DNA of 64,000 nt, from NCBI RefSeq assembly GCF_004402785.1, contig NZ_SOFP01000072.1, positions 496 to 64,495 of the forward strand, read 5' to 3'. The notes under the pieces are model-generated. The model saw nothing but the letters and a program-made list of their open reading frames with translations. It was not told where the DNA came from and ran no database searches. Positions 31,954 through 40,227 of the stretch are shown here, in pieces. Made by a program: the position numbers and the translations under genes. This stretch comes from Cryobacterium algoritolerans. Lineage in GTDB: Bacteria; Actinomycetota; Actinomycetes; Actinomycetales; Microbacteriaceae. Numbering within the stretch: position 1 is the stretch's first letter; each line of letters starts with the position of its first letter.

Positions 31954-32288
31954 CGGTCCGGTCTCACCCTCCTGATGCGCGCGGCCAACAGCAGCCGTGC
32001 GCCCTGTACGGAGTTCATCGTGAGATAGCTGAGGAACGCGAGGAAGAAGAACTCCTCCAGCGGCAGTTCAGGGGCCAGCTGCAGGCCCGTCATCAGCGTC
32101 GTCTCGCCTCGGTAGAAGATGCCGAGGCCGATCCCGGCCAGGTCCCAGGTCAGGAACAACGCCATCCCGGCACCGAGCACGATGGCCGCGCGCGCCGGCC
32201 GACGCCAGAAGAACAGGCGGAAGCGCCGGTCGAGCAGCACCATCGCCCCGAGCGACACGAGCAGGGTGAGCAGGTAGGCGAATGTCAC
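31950..32288 (-). CDS. crtYe: C50 carotenoid cyclase subunit (CrtYe/CrtYg-like)
   Basis: 112 residues, GTG start overlapping the crtI stop. Three membrane helices; motif PELPLEEFFFLAFLSYLTMN matches the conserved P-E-E-x-x-F of the lycopene cyclase domain. Partner of the downstream subunit. Whether the ring is epsilon (decaprenoxanthin), gamma (sarcinaxanthin) or beta (C.p.450) cannot be read from the sequence by eye. Confidence 0.9.
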   Translation of the reverse strand: MTFAYLLTLLVSLGAMVLLDRRFRLFFWRRPARAAIVLGAGMALFLTWDLAGIGLGIFYRGETTLMTGLQLAPELPLEEFFFLAFLSYLTMNSVQGARLLLAARIRRVRPDR

Positions 32289-33913
32289 TGCTTTTTCGAC
32301 TGTTTTTTCGACTGCGTTCCCGGCACGCGTGCCGAACGTGGCTGCGGCAACGGTTCCGGGAGTGGCCCGGTACTGGTGTCAGCCCGAACCCGCTTGAGCA
32401 GGATCTCCGCGCTGATCAGGCACATCGGCAGGCCGATCCCGGGGATCGTCGTGCCGCCGGCGTAGAACAGGCCGTCGACCTTCGAGGAGGCGTTCGAGCC
32501 GCGCAGGAACGCGCTCTGACGCAGGGTGTGCGCAGGCCCGAGCGCCCCGCCGCGCCAGGAATTGAGGTCCTCGGCGAAGTCGGCCGGGCCCACCGTGCGG
32601 CGCACCACGATCCGATCGAAAAGGTCGGGGATCCCGGCCCACTCGGCGAGCTGGGCGATCGTGTCGTCGGCGATCTTCTCGATCGCCGCGGAACCGGCGC
32701 CGTCGATGCCGCCGCGGCCGAGGCCGGGGTCAGCGGGGATCGGCACCAGGATGAACATGTTCGAGTAGCCCTCCGGGGCAACGCCGGGGTCGGTCACGCT
32801 AGGCAGGCAGGCGTAGAAGGAGGCCGGCGAGGCGACGCTCGGCTTCTTGCCGAAGATGCGACCGAAGTTCTCGCCCCAGTCCTTGGTGAAGAACAGGGTG
32901 TGGTGCTCGAGCTGGGGCAGTTCGCCCCGGATGCCCAGCATCACCAGCACGGCGCCCGGCCCGGACACTCGCTTCTGCCACCAGCGCTCAGGGTAGGTCT
33001 GTTTTCCGGCCGGCAGGAGCTCGGTCTCGGTGTGGTGCAGGTCGGCGGCGGAGACCACCTGGTCGGCGTCCAGCTCGATGACCGTGCCGTCGGAGGCCCG
33101 GTAGCTGACCCCGGCCACGGCGCTTTTCGCGTCAGCCGTGGTGCGGATCCGAGTCACCCGCGCCCCCGTGATCACGTGCACGCCCTCTGCCACGGCGAGG
33201 TCGGCGATGCTGTCGATCAGCCTGGTGAAGCCGCCCTGCGGGTAGAGCACGCCGTCGGCCAGGTCGAGGTGGCTCATCAGGTGGTACATCGACGGGGTCT
33301 GGTCGGGGGAAGAACCGAGGAAGACGGCCGGGTAGCCGAGGATCTGCCGGAGCCGCGGGTCCTTCACATAGCCGGCCGCGAACTTGTCGAGCGGCTGGAG
33401 GAGTAGACGGGCGAGCCGGCCGAGCCGCGTCAGGACATCGGGTACCAGCAGAGGCCGGAACGACGCGAAGCTCGTGTACAGGAAGCGTTTCACGGCCATC
33501 TCGTAGGTGTCCTTCGCCGAAACGAGGTACCGGTCAAGCGCCGCGCCCGCGCCGGGCTCCAGACGTTCGAAGAGGCGGATGTTGTCGGCCCGGTCGGCGG
33601 CGATGTCCACCGGCTCCGGCTCGTCCTCGAAGTAGACCCGGTAGCCGGGGTCGAGCCGGGTGAGGGTGAATTGCTCGGCCGTGCTCGTGCCGAAGAGGCG
33701 GAAGAAGTGGTCGAACACCTCCGGCATCAAGTACCAGCTGGGTCCGGTCTCGAACCGGAAGCCGTCGACGCTCCAGGAGCCGGCGCGACCGCCGAGTTCG
33801 TCCTGCGCCTCGAGCAGGGTGACGTCGTGGCCGTTCCGGGCGAGAAGGGCGGCGCTGGCGAGCCCCGCGATGCCACCGCCGATGACGACGGTGTGCGGGG
33901 TGCGCTTCGTCAT
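32285..33913 (-). CDS. crtI: Phytoene desaturase (lycopene-forming) CrtI
   Basis: 542 residues from ATG 33913, which overlaps the crtB stop. The FAD-binding N-terminus VVIGGGIAGLASAALLARNGHDV is followed by ELGGRAGSW and FETGPSWYLMPEVFD. The C-terminal CrtI signature is GLFYAGGTTIPGIGLPMCLISAEI. It converts phytoene to lycopene. The final residues (SKKQSKKQ) come from a 12-base duplication at 32288-32311 that also touches the crtYe start region. Confidence 0.96.
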   Translation of the reverse strand: MTKRTPHTVVIGGGIAGLASAALLARNGHDVTLLEAQDELGGRAGSWSVDGFRFETGPSWYLMPEVFDHFFRLFGTSTAEQFTLTRLDPGYRVYFEDEPEPVDIAADRADNIRLFERLEPGAGAALDRYLVSAKDTYEMAVKRFLYTSFASFRPLLVPDVLTRLGRLARLLLQPLDKFAAGYVKDPRLRQILGYPAVFLGSSPDQTPSMYHLMSHLDLADGVLYPQGGFTRLIDSIADLAVAEGVHVITGARVTRIRTTADAKSAVAGVSYRASDGTVIELDADQVVSAADLHHTETELLPAGKQTYPERWWQKRVSGPGAVLVMLGIRGELPQLEHHTLFFTKDWGENFGRIFGKKPSVASPASFYACLPSVTDPGVAPEGYSNMFILVPIPADPGLGRGGIDGAGSAAIEKIADDTIAQLAEWAGIPDLFDRIVVRRTVGPADFAEDLNSWRGGALGPAHTLRQSAFLRGSNASSKVDGLFYAGGTTIPGIGLPMCLISAEILLKRVRADTSTGPLPEPLPQPRSARVPGTQSKKQSKKQ

Positions 33914-34803
33914 CGCTTCCACGCCTTGGGGCCGAATGATGCGCCGAGGGCAATCATGATCTTCTCCGGATCCGGCACCCGCACTCGGGCGCTCATCAGT
34001 TCTCGTGCGGGGGTTGCCCGCAGCTTCGTCGACAGGCGGGCGAAGAGGTCGTGGGCCGCGGTGACCGCACGCCGGCTGCCCCGCGGGAGCATGGGGAGTA
34101 CCAGTTCGGCCGCGGCGAGGTCGGCGTCCATGTCGTCGAGGAGCACGTTCTTCTCCTCGTCCGTCATCGTGAGCAGGCTCACCCCGGGAAAGTAGTTGCG
34201 TCCGAGCCCGTCGCGGTCCGCGGCCAGGTCCCGGAGAAAGTTCACCTTCTGGAACGCGGCGCCGAGGCTGCGGGCGCCGGTCTCCAGCACGGCCAGGTCG
34301 GCTCTCGTGCGTGGGGCGTCCTGGATGAAGCAGCGCAGGCACATCAGCCCGATCACCTCGGCGGAACCGTAGATGTATTCGGCTACGCCGGCCGTGTCGA
34401 ACGGGGCAGGATCGAGGTCCCGGCGCATCGAGGCGAAGAACGGCGCCGTGAGGTCGGCGTCGATCCCGGCCTCTCGGGCGGTGGCGGCGAACGCGTGCAC
34501 GACGAGGTTGGTGCTGAAACCGTGGGTGATGGCCTCGGTCGTCTCCCGCTCGAGGCCGTCGAGCAGCGCCCGTTGTTCGTCCCGGCTCAGCCCGGCCTGG
34601 CTGGCCGCGCCGTCGACGATCTCGTCGGCGATCCGCACCAGGGCGTAAATAGTCCTGACCTGGCTGCGCACGCGGGGCTCCAGCAGCCTGGCAGCCAGGC
34701 CGAACGAGGTGGAATAGTGGCCGATCACAGTGGCCGAGCTGGCGCGCGCCGCCTGGTTATAGGTGCCGATCTCGGTCTTCGTCGGGGGAGTGCGGCGGCT
34801 CAT
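33910..34803 (-). CDS. crtB: Phytoene synthase CrtB
   Basis: 297 residues. Squalene/phytoene synthase fold with aspartate motifs RIADEIVDG (residues about 52-60) and RDLAADRDGLGRNYFP (about 193-208), which bind the diphosphates through magnesium. It condenses two geranylgeranyl diphosphates into phytoene. Start overlaps the crtE stop by four bases. Confidence 0.96.
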   Translation of the reverse strand: MSRRTPPTKTEIGTYNQAARASSATVIGHYSTSFGLAARLLEPRVRSQVRTIYALVRIADEIVDGAASQAGLSRDEQRALLDGLERETTEAITHGFSTNLVVHAFAATAREAGIDADLTAPFFASMRRDLDPAPFDTAGVAEYIYGSAEVIGLMCLRCFIQDAPRTRADLAVLETGARSLGAAFQKVNFLRDLAADRDGLGRNYFPGVSLLTMTDEEKNVLLDDMDADLAAAELVLPMLPRGSRRAVTAAHDLFARLSTKLRATPARELMSARVRVPDPEKIMIALGASFGPKAWKR

Positions 34804-35849
34804 CGAGTGCGATTCACGGCGGTGCCGGCCAGCGTCGTCAGGTGGCTGCGCAGCGCCTCCGGGATAGAGCGAGTGTCGAGGGCCGCCACGGCGCGTTCGG
34901 CATGGCTCCGGGCCAGTTCCTCCGCGGCGTCGAGGGCGCCGCAGTCACGCAGTCGCTCTTTCACCTCGGCACCCTCCTCCTCGGAGAGGTCGGCCCTGCC
35001 GATGAACGGCGCAATATCGGGCCAGGCCGCTGTCGTACCGGCGTGGGCGATCAGGGCGGTCTGCTTGCCCTCGCGCAGGTCCGAGACCACGCTCTTGCCG
35101 GTCTTCGCCGGGTCGCCGAACACGCCGAGGATGTCGTCGGTCAGCTGGAATGCCACCCCGATCAACCGGCCGAATTGACCGAGCACGTTGATGGCCTCCA
35201 CCCCGGCGCCGGCCAGCACGGCCCCGGCCTGCAACGGTGCCTCGAACGAGTACACGGCCGTCTTCTGCTCGAGGGTGAACACCACCTGTTCGACCGAGAG
35301 CGGTTCCTTCGACGTGGTGTTGGTCACGTCGGCCAGCTCGCCCGCCGCGCTGACGAACACGGCGCGATCGAGCAGGTCGAGCAGCCGACCGCGGAGTTCC
35401 CGTTCGACCGGCAGCATCGCCAGGGCCCGATGGGCCTCGCTGAGGGCGAGGTCGCCGGCGAGAATGGCGGCGGTGGCGGCCCACGTGTCCGCCTGGGTGC
35501 TGACGGCCCCGTGGGCGATCGCACGCTCGATGAACCGGCCGGCGACGTTGGCCACGCCGCGGCGGGCCAGGTCGCGGTCGATCACGTCGTCATGGATGAC
35601 GAATGCCGTGTGCAGCAGCTCGAAACTCACGGCCACCGTCGTGGCCAGGCTGAGGTCGGTGCCGCCGAGACCGGTGAACGCGGCCAGGACCAACGCGGGA
35701 CGCACTCGTTTTCCGCCGGTGCTGGCCTGCTCCAGGCAATCCCAGAGAGCCACGTAGTGCTCGCCGTAGTCGCTCGCACGCAGCCGGGACGCGGCGAAGA
35801 ATCGTTCCAGTTCCGTGCCGACCCCGATGGTCGCGATGTCAGGCACCAA
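34800..35849 (-). CDS. crtE: Geranylgeranyl diphosphate synthase CrtE
   Basis: 349-residue polyprenyl synthase. First Asp-rich motif in FVIHDDVIDRDLARRG, second in FQLTDDILGVFGDPAKTGK, with GGKRVRPALVLAAF near the start. It makes the C20 precursor for CrtB. Its start lies 11 bases inside idi, and the operon position (before crtB) assigns it to carotenoids rather than menaquinone; a second polyprenyl synthase is at 62451-63569. Confidence 0.93.
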   Translation of the reverse strand: MVPDIATIGVGTELERFFAASRLRASDYGEHYVALWDCLEQASTGGKRVRPALVLAAFTGLGGTDLSLATTVAVSFELLHTAFVIHDDVIDRDLARRGVANVAGRFIERAIAHGAVSTQADTWAATAAILAGDLALSEAHRALAMLPVERELRGRLLDLLDRAVFVSAAGELADVTNTTSKEPLSVEQVVFTLEQKTAVYSFEAPLQAGAVLAGAGVEAINVLGQFGRLIGVAFQLTDDILGVFGDPAKTGKSVVSDLREGKQTALIAHAGTTAAWPDIAPFIGRADLSEEEGAEVKERLRDCGALDAAEELARSHAERAVAALDTRSIPEALRSHLTTLAGTAVNRTR

Positions 35850-36378
35850 AGTCGGTCAACTCCTTCATTTGAAGTCCCAGCCAGGGGCTGAAAGCCCACG
35901 GAAGGTCCAGGACGGAGCGGCGGAGCGTGGCCGGGTCGACCCAGGCGAACTCCACGACCTCGTCGGGGTTCGGAACGGGGTCGCCGCTCGCAGTGGCGAC
36001 GTAGACCGGGCAGATCTCGTTTTCGACGATTCCGCTGCTGTCGACGGCTCGATAGCGGAAATCGGGGAGGATCACGGTGACACAGTCGAGTGCGAGGCCG
36101 AGCTCGAAACGAGCGCGGCGGTCGATGGCGTCCGGGATCGATTCGCCGGGGAGCGGGTGGCCGCAGAACGAATTGGTCCACACTCCGGGCCAGGTCTTCT
36201 TGACCAGGGACCGACGGGTTATGAGCACCTGCCCGAGCGGATCCAGCACGTAACAGGAGAACGCGAGGTGCAGCCGGGTGTCGGCGTCATGCATTGTGAT
36301 CTTCGGGGCTGTTCCGATGGGCGAGCCGGACTCATCGACGAGCACCACGTGTTCCGCGAGCAGTTCGATCTGCGCCAT
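35839..36378 (-). CDS. idi: Isopentenyl-diphosphate delta-isomerase Idi (type I)
   Basis: 179 residues. Nudix-fold isomerase with the catalytic Cys motif NSFCGHPLPGES (Cys near residue 69), the metal-binding His residues, and ALDCVTVILPDFRYRA. Interconverts IPP and DMAPP to feed chain elongation. First gene of the carotenoid operon, transcribed away from the MarR gene; the 83-base divergent region holds the palindromic operator. Confidence 0.95.
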   Translation of the reverse strand: MAQIELLAEHVVLVDESGSPIGTAPKITMHDADTRLHLAFSCYVLDPLGQVLITRRSLVKKTWPGVWTNSFCGHPLPGESIPDAIDRRARFELGLALDCVTVILPDFRYRAVDSSGIVENEICPVYVATASGDPVPNPDEVVEFAWVDPATLRRSVLDLPWAFSPWLGLQMKELTDFGA

Positions 36379-36417
36379 GACCGCCCCTTTCCGTCCTTGG
36401 ATCCACGATACTCGGAA

Positions 36418-36442
36418 AAGTATCTAACAAGGTTAGCTACTT
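36418..36442. promoter_or_regulatory. 25-base palindromic operator between idi and the MarR gene
   Basis: AAGTA-T-CTAAC-AAG-GTTAG-C-TACTT: ten of the eleven base pairs across the dyad match, with a three-base centre. It sits centrally in the only divergent intergenic region of the carotenoid cluster, 40 bases before idi and 20 before the regulator. MarR proteins bind such 15-25 base dyads, so one site could repress both genes. Strong on symmetry, unproven on binding. Confidence 0.75.
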
Positions 36443-36461
36443 GTGAGGCTAGCATGGGGGG

Positions 36462-36989
36462 ATGTCATCACCAGCAGCAGCCTCGCCACCGGCGGGCTCC
36501 TACTGGAACGGCATGGACGGGGAGGGGCCCGACACCGCCATCGCCGTGTTGAAGGCGGTTCGCGATTTCCGCAGGATCGATGCGGCCATGCGCCGGCGCA
36601 CCCAGGCCGCGCTCGCGATCAACGAGACGGACCTGCTCGCCATTCGCCACCTGATCAAGGCCGAGCGAGCGGGGGAGTCGATCGGTCCGACGGAGCTGAG
36701 CGCCCGTCTCGGGATCACCTCGGCCGCCACGGCCAAGCTCCTTGCGAGACTGGCGAGCACCGGTCACATCAGCCGCGAACCCCACGCCGTCGATCGAAGA
36801 GCCCAGATCGTGCACGCCACACCGCGGGCCCACCAGGAGCTCACCCGGGCGCTTGGCGCGGTGCACCAGCGAATGATCGACGTCGCCGAGGACCTCAGCA
36901 TCGCCGATCGACGCGCCGTCGTCTGCTTCCTGGACGCGATGGGTACGGCCATGACCGGTGGCGACACTGCCAGGGCCAAGAGGTCTTAG
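36462..36989 (+). CDS. MarR-family regulator of the carotenoid operon (CrtR-like)
   Basis: 175 residues. Winged helix-turn-helix in the middle: IGPTELSARLGITSAATAKLLARLASTGHISREPHAVDRRAQIVHATPRAHQEL (about residues 69-122) with the DxR wing motif DRRAQ. Divergent from idi-crtE-crtB-crtI, with a shared palindrome at 36418-36442. In Corynebacterium glutamicum the MarR repressor CrtR occupies this position and responds to geranylgeranyl diphosphate; the same job is inferred here. The apt coding start follows 34 bases after its stop. Confidence 0.88.
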   Translation: MSSPAAASPPAGSYWNGMDGEGPDTAIAVLKAVRDFRRIDAAMRRRTQAALAINETDLLAIRHLIKAERAGESIGPTELSARLGITSAATAKLLARLASTGHISREPHAVDRRAQIVHATPRAHQELTRALGAVHQRMIDVAEDLSIADRRAVVCFLDAMGTAMTGGDTARAKRS

Positions 36990-37023
36990 AGCTCGCCCGG
37001 TCGGCATCGCCTACGCTGAATCA

Positions 37024-37551
37024 GTGCCAACTCCCGCAGCAGCCCATGTCAACACCCTCCTCGCCTCCTACCCGGACTTCCCGAAGCCGGGCATCCTGTT
37101 CCGCGATCTGAACCCCGTCTTCGCCGATGCCGCCGCGTTCCGCTCCCTCATCGATGAGCTGGCCGGCCGGTTTGCGGGGAAGTTCGACGCCGTTGCCGGT
37201 ATCGAGGCGCGCGGCTTCCTGCTTGCCGCGGCCGTCGGCTATGCGGCCGACGTCGCCGTGCTCGCCGTGCGCAAGGGCGGCAAACTGCCCGGCGCCGTCC
37301 TGAGCGAGGAATACGACCTGGAATACGGGTCGGCCTGCCTCGAACTCGAAATCGGCCAGCTCGCTCCGGGGTCACGGGTTCTCGTCCTGGACGACGTGCT
37401 GGCCACGGGCGGCACGATCGCCGCGACCTCCCGCCTGATCGGACGCGCCGGATACGCCCTGGCCGGCGTGGGCGTGGTGCTCGAACTCACCGACCTCGAC
37501 GGCCGCAGCCGGCTCGGCGACGCCGCGGTGCACACCATCGTTGCTCTCTGA
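37024..37551 (+). CDS. apt: Adenine phosphoribosyltransferase
   Basis: 175 residues from GTG 37024 (FPKPGILFRDLNPVF at residue 19 on, typical Apt start). PRPP-binding loop VLVLDDVLATGGT (residues about 118-130) and the flexible-loop part EYDLEYGSACLEL. Salvages adenine to AMP. Frame is open further upstream to 36958 within the MarR gene but the protein there is not Apt-like. Its stop codon is the first unit of a pentanucleotide repeat. Confidence 0.95.
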   Translation: MPTPAAAHVNTLLASYPDFPKPGILFRDLNPVFADAAAFRSLIDELAGRFAGKFDAVAGIEARGFLLAAAVGYAADVAVLAVRKGGKLPGAVLSEEYDLEYGSACLELEIGQLAPGSRVLVLDDVLATGGTIAATSRLIGRAGYALAGVGVVLELTDLDGRSRLGDAAVHTIVAL

Positions 37552-37595
37552 TCTGATCTGATCTGATCTGATCCGATCTGATCTGATCTGATCTG
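37547..37595. repeat. Pentanucleotide tandem repeat (TCTGA x9) at the apt stop
   Basis: Nine consecutive TCTGA units, one of them TCCGA, then a partial unit. The first unit supplies the TGA stop of apt. Each junction creates a GATC. AT-rich relative to its surroundings and 28 bases before the next start codon. Slippage could change spacing to the SDR gene without harming apt. Confidence 0.95.
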
Positions 37596-37623
37596 GCCGG
37601 CCGCCGGCCGTTACGCTGGAACG

Positions 37624-38598
37624 ATGACGACGACAGCGCAACACAGGCTCCCTTCCGGCTTCGGGCCGGGCACCACCGCGGCCGAGGTCCTCGACGGGAT
37701 CGACCTGGCCGGTCGCACCGCGATCGTCACCGGTGGGTATTCCGGCCTCGGCATCGAGACGGTCTCAGCCCTCGTCGGTGCCGGTGCGCGTGTGATCGTT
37801 CCCGCTCGCCGTCCCGAGGTGGCCAGGGCAGCCCTCGACGCGCGCGGCCTGGGCGCCGTTGCCGTCGATGAGCTGGACCTGTCGGACCTGGCCGGCGTGC
37901 GCGCCTTCGCCGACCGTTTCCTGGCCACCGGTCGCAGCGTCGACATCCTGATCAACAACGCGGCGATCATGGCGGCTCCGGAGGCCAGGGTCGGTGACGG
38001 CTGGGAATCCCAGTTCGCGACCAACCACCTGGGCCACTACGCGCTCACGAACCTGCTCTGGCCTGCGCTCGTCGCTAACGGCGGGGCCAGGGTCGTTGCA
38101 CTCTCGTCCACCGGGCACAAGCTGTCCGGGATCCGTTTCGACGACCCTCAGTTCAGCACCGGCTACGACAAATGGGTGGCGTACGGCCAGGCCAAGACGG
38201 CCAACAGCCTGTTCGCGGTGCAGCTCGACCTCCTCGGCGCCCCCCTGGGCGTGCGGGCGTTCGCCGTGCACCCCGGCGGCATCATGACCGAACTCCAGCG
38301 CCACCTGCCCAAAGCGGAGATGGTCGCGTCGGGCTGGATGACCGAGGACGGCGTCGTCAACCCGCGGTTCAAGTCCCCCGCGCAGGGGGCAGCGACCTCG
38401 ACCTGGGCGGCGACGTCGCCCCTCCTCCTCGGCCGGGGCGGCGTGTATTGCGAGGACTGTGACATCGCCGAAGCGACCGTACCGGACGGGCCTGACGCCC
38501 GCGTGTCCGGGGTGAACGTGCACGCCATCGATCCGGATGCCGCAGCCTGGCTCTGGGCCTACTCCGCGCGCCTCACCGGCGTCAACGCGTTCGCCTGA
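37624..38598 (+). CDS. Short-chain dehydrogenase/reductase
   Basis: 324 residues. Rossmann cofactor motif VTGGYSGLGIETVSALVGAGARVIVPAR (residues about 38-65), NNAA motif in VDILINNAAIMAAPE, catalytic Tyr/Lys in YGQAKTANSLF and Ser in VVALSSTGHK. The SDR type resembles retinol-dehydrogenase/WWOX-like oxidoreductases. Arg after the first strand suggests NADP(H). Substrate unknown. Confidence 0.9.
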   Translation: MTTTAQHRLPSGFGPGTTAAEVLDGIDLAGRTAIVTGGYSGLGIETVSALVGAGARVIVPARRPEVARAALDARGLGAVAVDELDLSDLAGVRAFADRFLATGRSVDILINNAAIMAAPEARVGDGWESQFATNHLGHYALTNLLWPALVANGGARVVALSSTGHKLSGIRFDDPQFSTGYDKWVAYGQAKTANSLFAVQLDLLGAPLGVRAFAVHPGGIMTELQRHLPKAEMVASGWMTEDGVVNPRFKSPAQGAATSTWAATSPLLLGRGGVYCEDCDIAEATVPDGPDARVSGVNVHAIDPDAAAWLWAYSARLTGVNAFA

Positions 38599-38938
38599 GC
38601 CGAGCGGTCCTCGCGCATCAGCAGACGCCTCACCGGCCGGGCGCCCGCCCTGGATGCGTCGGGCTGGAGAGGGGCAACCGTCGCTCCGGCGCCGAGGGAG
38701 TCCATCCGTGAACCCAGGGAACCGCCCGGTTGGAAGGCCAGGAGTGACCGGGTCAGCTCAGGGAAGGCTGCTTCCCCTGCTTCCCTTACTGCTGCCCTCT
38801 GCGAGCCGGTGTCCCCTTTGATGCCGACTGTGGTCGACCGGGGCAACTGCTAGCTTGGCGGCAGACGGCCTCGGTCGCCCGGCAGACGATCCTGCATGAA
38901 CGGGATGGAGGAGCTGCCCCAGCACGGGGGATCCAGCC
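38599..38938. other. 340-base gap with no recognisable gene
   Basis: Open frames here are short and not protein-like. A pyrimidine-rich stretch near 38770-38800 (CTTCCCCTGCTTCCCTTACTGC) and a CTAGCTTGG box near 38850 are visible, but I can assign neither a terminator nor a promoter with confidence. The last 20 bases contain the GGGGGATCC leader of the next gene. Confidence 0.5.
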
Positions 38939-39496
38939 ATGCACATCACCTGCCCTTATTGCCATTCGAACGCGAACCTCGCCCCGAATCCCGACCACGA
39001 GCTCCGGGCTGCCCTGCCCCTCTACGTACTGGACTGCACGGGCTGCTCCCAGACCACCGTGCGCCACGAGAACCAGGAACACCTGGTCGCGGCCCTCGTC
39101 GGCAATCGCCACGGAAACGGCAGCCACGAACTGACCGTCTCCGCGGACGCGATCGGCCACACCAGTTTTCATACCGACCCGACGGGGCGCACCACCCCGA
39201 GCATCGGCTACTCGGAACTGCTGGAGTATGTCACCTGCCGGATCAGTGCCGCCGACACGTTCAGCCTCATGCTCCACACCGTCGAAATGGGTCCCCGCTA
39301 CCTGTCGCCGGAGGGAGGGGTCCCGTATCAGGCCGTTCGCGGCTGGGTGGTGACGAATGGGGAGATCCACGCACTGACCGGGCAGGAGGTCTGGGAGGCA
39401 TCCTGCCGCGATTCCGCCTCGGGCCTGCCGCTCGACCCGGAAGGCGGTATTCATTACGTCGACGCGGACGACATCCCCCGGCCGTACCCGTGGTGA
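38939..39496 (+). CDS. Hypothetical protein with N-terminal zinc ribbon
   Basis: 185 residues. Starts MHITCPYCHSN, with a second pair LDCTGCSQ, so CxxC...CxxC at residues 5-8 and about 32-35 should bind zinc. The rest is soluble, mixed alpha/beta and not recognised; it is rich in His and aromatic residues (GGIHYVDADDIPRPYPW at the end). ATG has GGGGG 10 bases upstream. Long open frames on the opposite strand are compositional shadows in my view. I do not know its function. Confidence 0.6.
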   Translation: MHITCPYCHSNANLAPNPDHELRAALPLYVLDCTGCSQTTVRHENQEHLVAALVGNRHGNGSHELTVSADAIGHTSFHTDPTGRTTPSIGYSELLEYVTCRISAADTFSLMLHTVEMGPRYLSPEGGVPYQAVRGWVVTNGEIHALTGQEVWEASCRDSASGLPLDPEGGIHYVDADDIPRPYPW

Positions 39497-39571
39497 CTCG
39501 CAAACCGGCGCGCTGGCTCCAACCCGCTGATTCCGGCGCGTGACCGGGCTGAACGAAGAGTCGTGTCGGCC

Positions 39572-39714
39572 GTGATGTCTCAGGGCTTTGTGACGTCTCA
39601 GGGCTTTGTGACGTTTCAAGGGCTTTGTGACGTTTCAAGGGCTTTGTGACGTTTCAAGGGCTTTGTGACGTTTCAAGGGCTTTGTGACGTTTCAAGGGCT
39701 TTGTGACGTTTAAC
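39572..39714. repeat. 19-bp tandem repeat array before the Nudix gene
   Basis: Seven units of GGGCTTTGTGACGTTTCAA (the first is an 18-base variant with GTCTCA, the last ends in TTTAAC), preceded by a half unit at 39572. Each unit contains an imperfect 14-base dyad TTGtgACGTttCAA. The array ends 25 bases before the ATG at 39739, so it overlaps the expected promoter. No spacers, hence not CRISPR. Confidence 0.93.
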
Positions 39715-39738
39715 GGCTCCGTGACGCATGCTGGTGAG

Positions 39739-40227
39739 ATGAGCGGTAACGGCGACACCTGGGTCTACGGCCCCGACGGCCGAAAGTTCTGGGGGCGCTT
39801 CGGCGCGGCCGGTCTCCTCGTCCACCACCTGGAGCTGGGCGTGCTCCTGCAGCACCGCGCGGTCTGGAGCCACCAGGGCGACACCTGGGGGGTACCCGGG
39901 GGAGCGCGGCACGAGCACGAGACCGCGCTCGAGGCCGCCCTGCGCGAGGCACGCGAGGAGGCCGGGGTGCCGGCCGACCTGGTCAGCGTGCAATTCAGTT
40001 CGGTGCTCGACCTCGGCTTCTGGTCGTACACCACCGTGGTCGTTCGAGCGACCCGGCGTTTCGAACCGGTGATCAGCGACGGGGAGAGCATCGCCCTCCG
40101 CTGGGTGCCGACAGGCGAGGTCGGCGCGCTCCCGCTGCATCCGGGATTCGCCGCGGCCTGGCCGGGGCTGCTGCTGCGGCTCGGCCAGCACCCGGCAACG
40201 ACTAGCGTTGTTCCGGAGGCACCATGA
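39739..40227 (+). CDS. Nudix hydrolase
   Basis: 162 residues from ATG 39739. Perfect Nudix box GARHEHE-TALEAAL-REAREEAG (G-x5-E-x7-REUxEExGU) at about residues 53-74. Hydrolyses a nucleoside diphosphate linked to some group X; the substrate is not predictable. The N-terminus WVYGPDGRKFWGRFGAAGLLV resembles ADP-ribose/NUDIX proteins of Actinobacteria. Immediately downstream of the 19-bp repeat array, and overlaps the next gene by four bases. Confidence 0.92.
   Translation: MSGNGDTWVYGPDGRKFWGRFGAAGLLVHHLELGVLLQHRAVWSHQGDTWGVPGGARHEHETALEAALREAREEAGVPADLVSVQFSSVLDLGFWSYTTVVVRATRRFEPVISDGESIALRWVPTGEVGALPLHPGFAAAWPGLLLRLGQHPATTSVVPEAP

Noticed and set aside
37547-37595. Methylation-controlled GATC switch
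   Set aside because: Actinobacteria generally lack Dam-type control, and the GATC clustering follows automatically from the repeat unit.
38786-39619. 277-codon - strand frame opposite the zinc-ribbon gene
   Set aside because: Less protein-like than the + frame with CxxC pairs, runs into the 19-bp repeat array and has no clear start signal.
39572-39714. Possible CRISPR array
   Set aside because: Direct 19-base tandem units without spacers; no cas gene.
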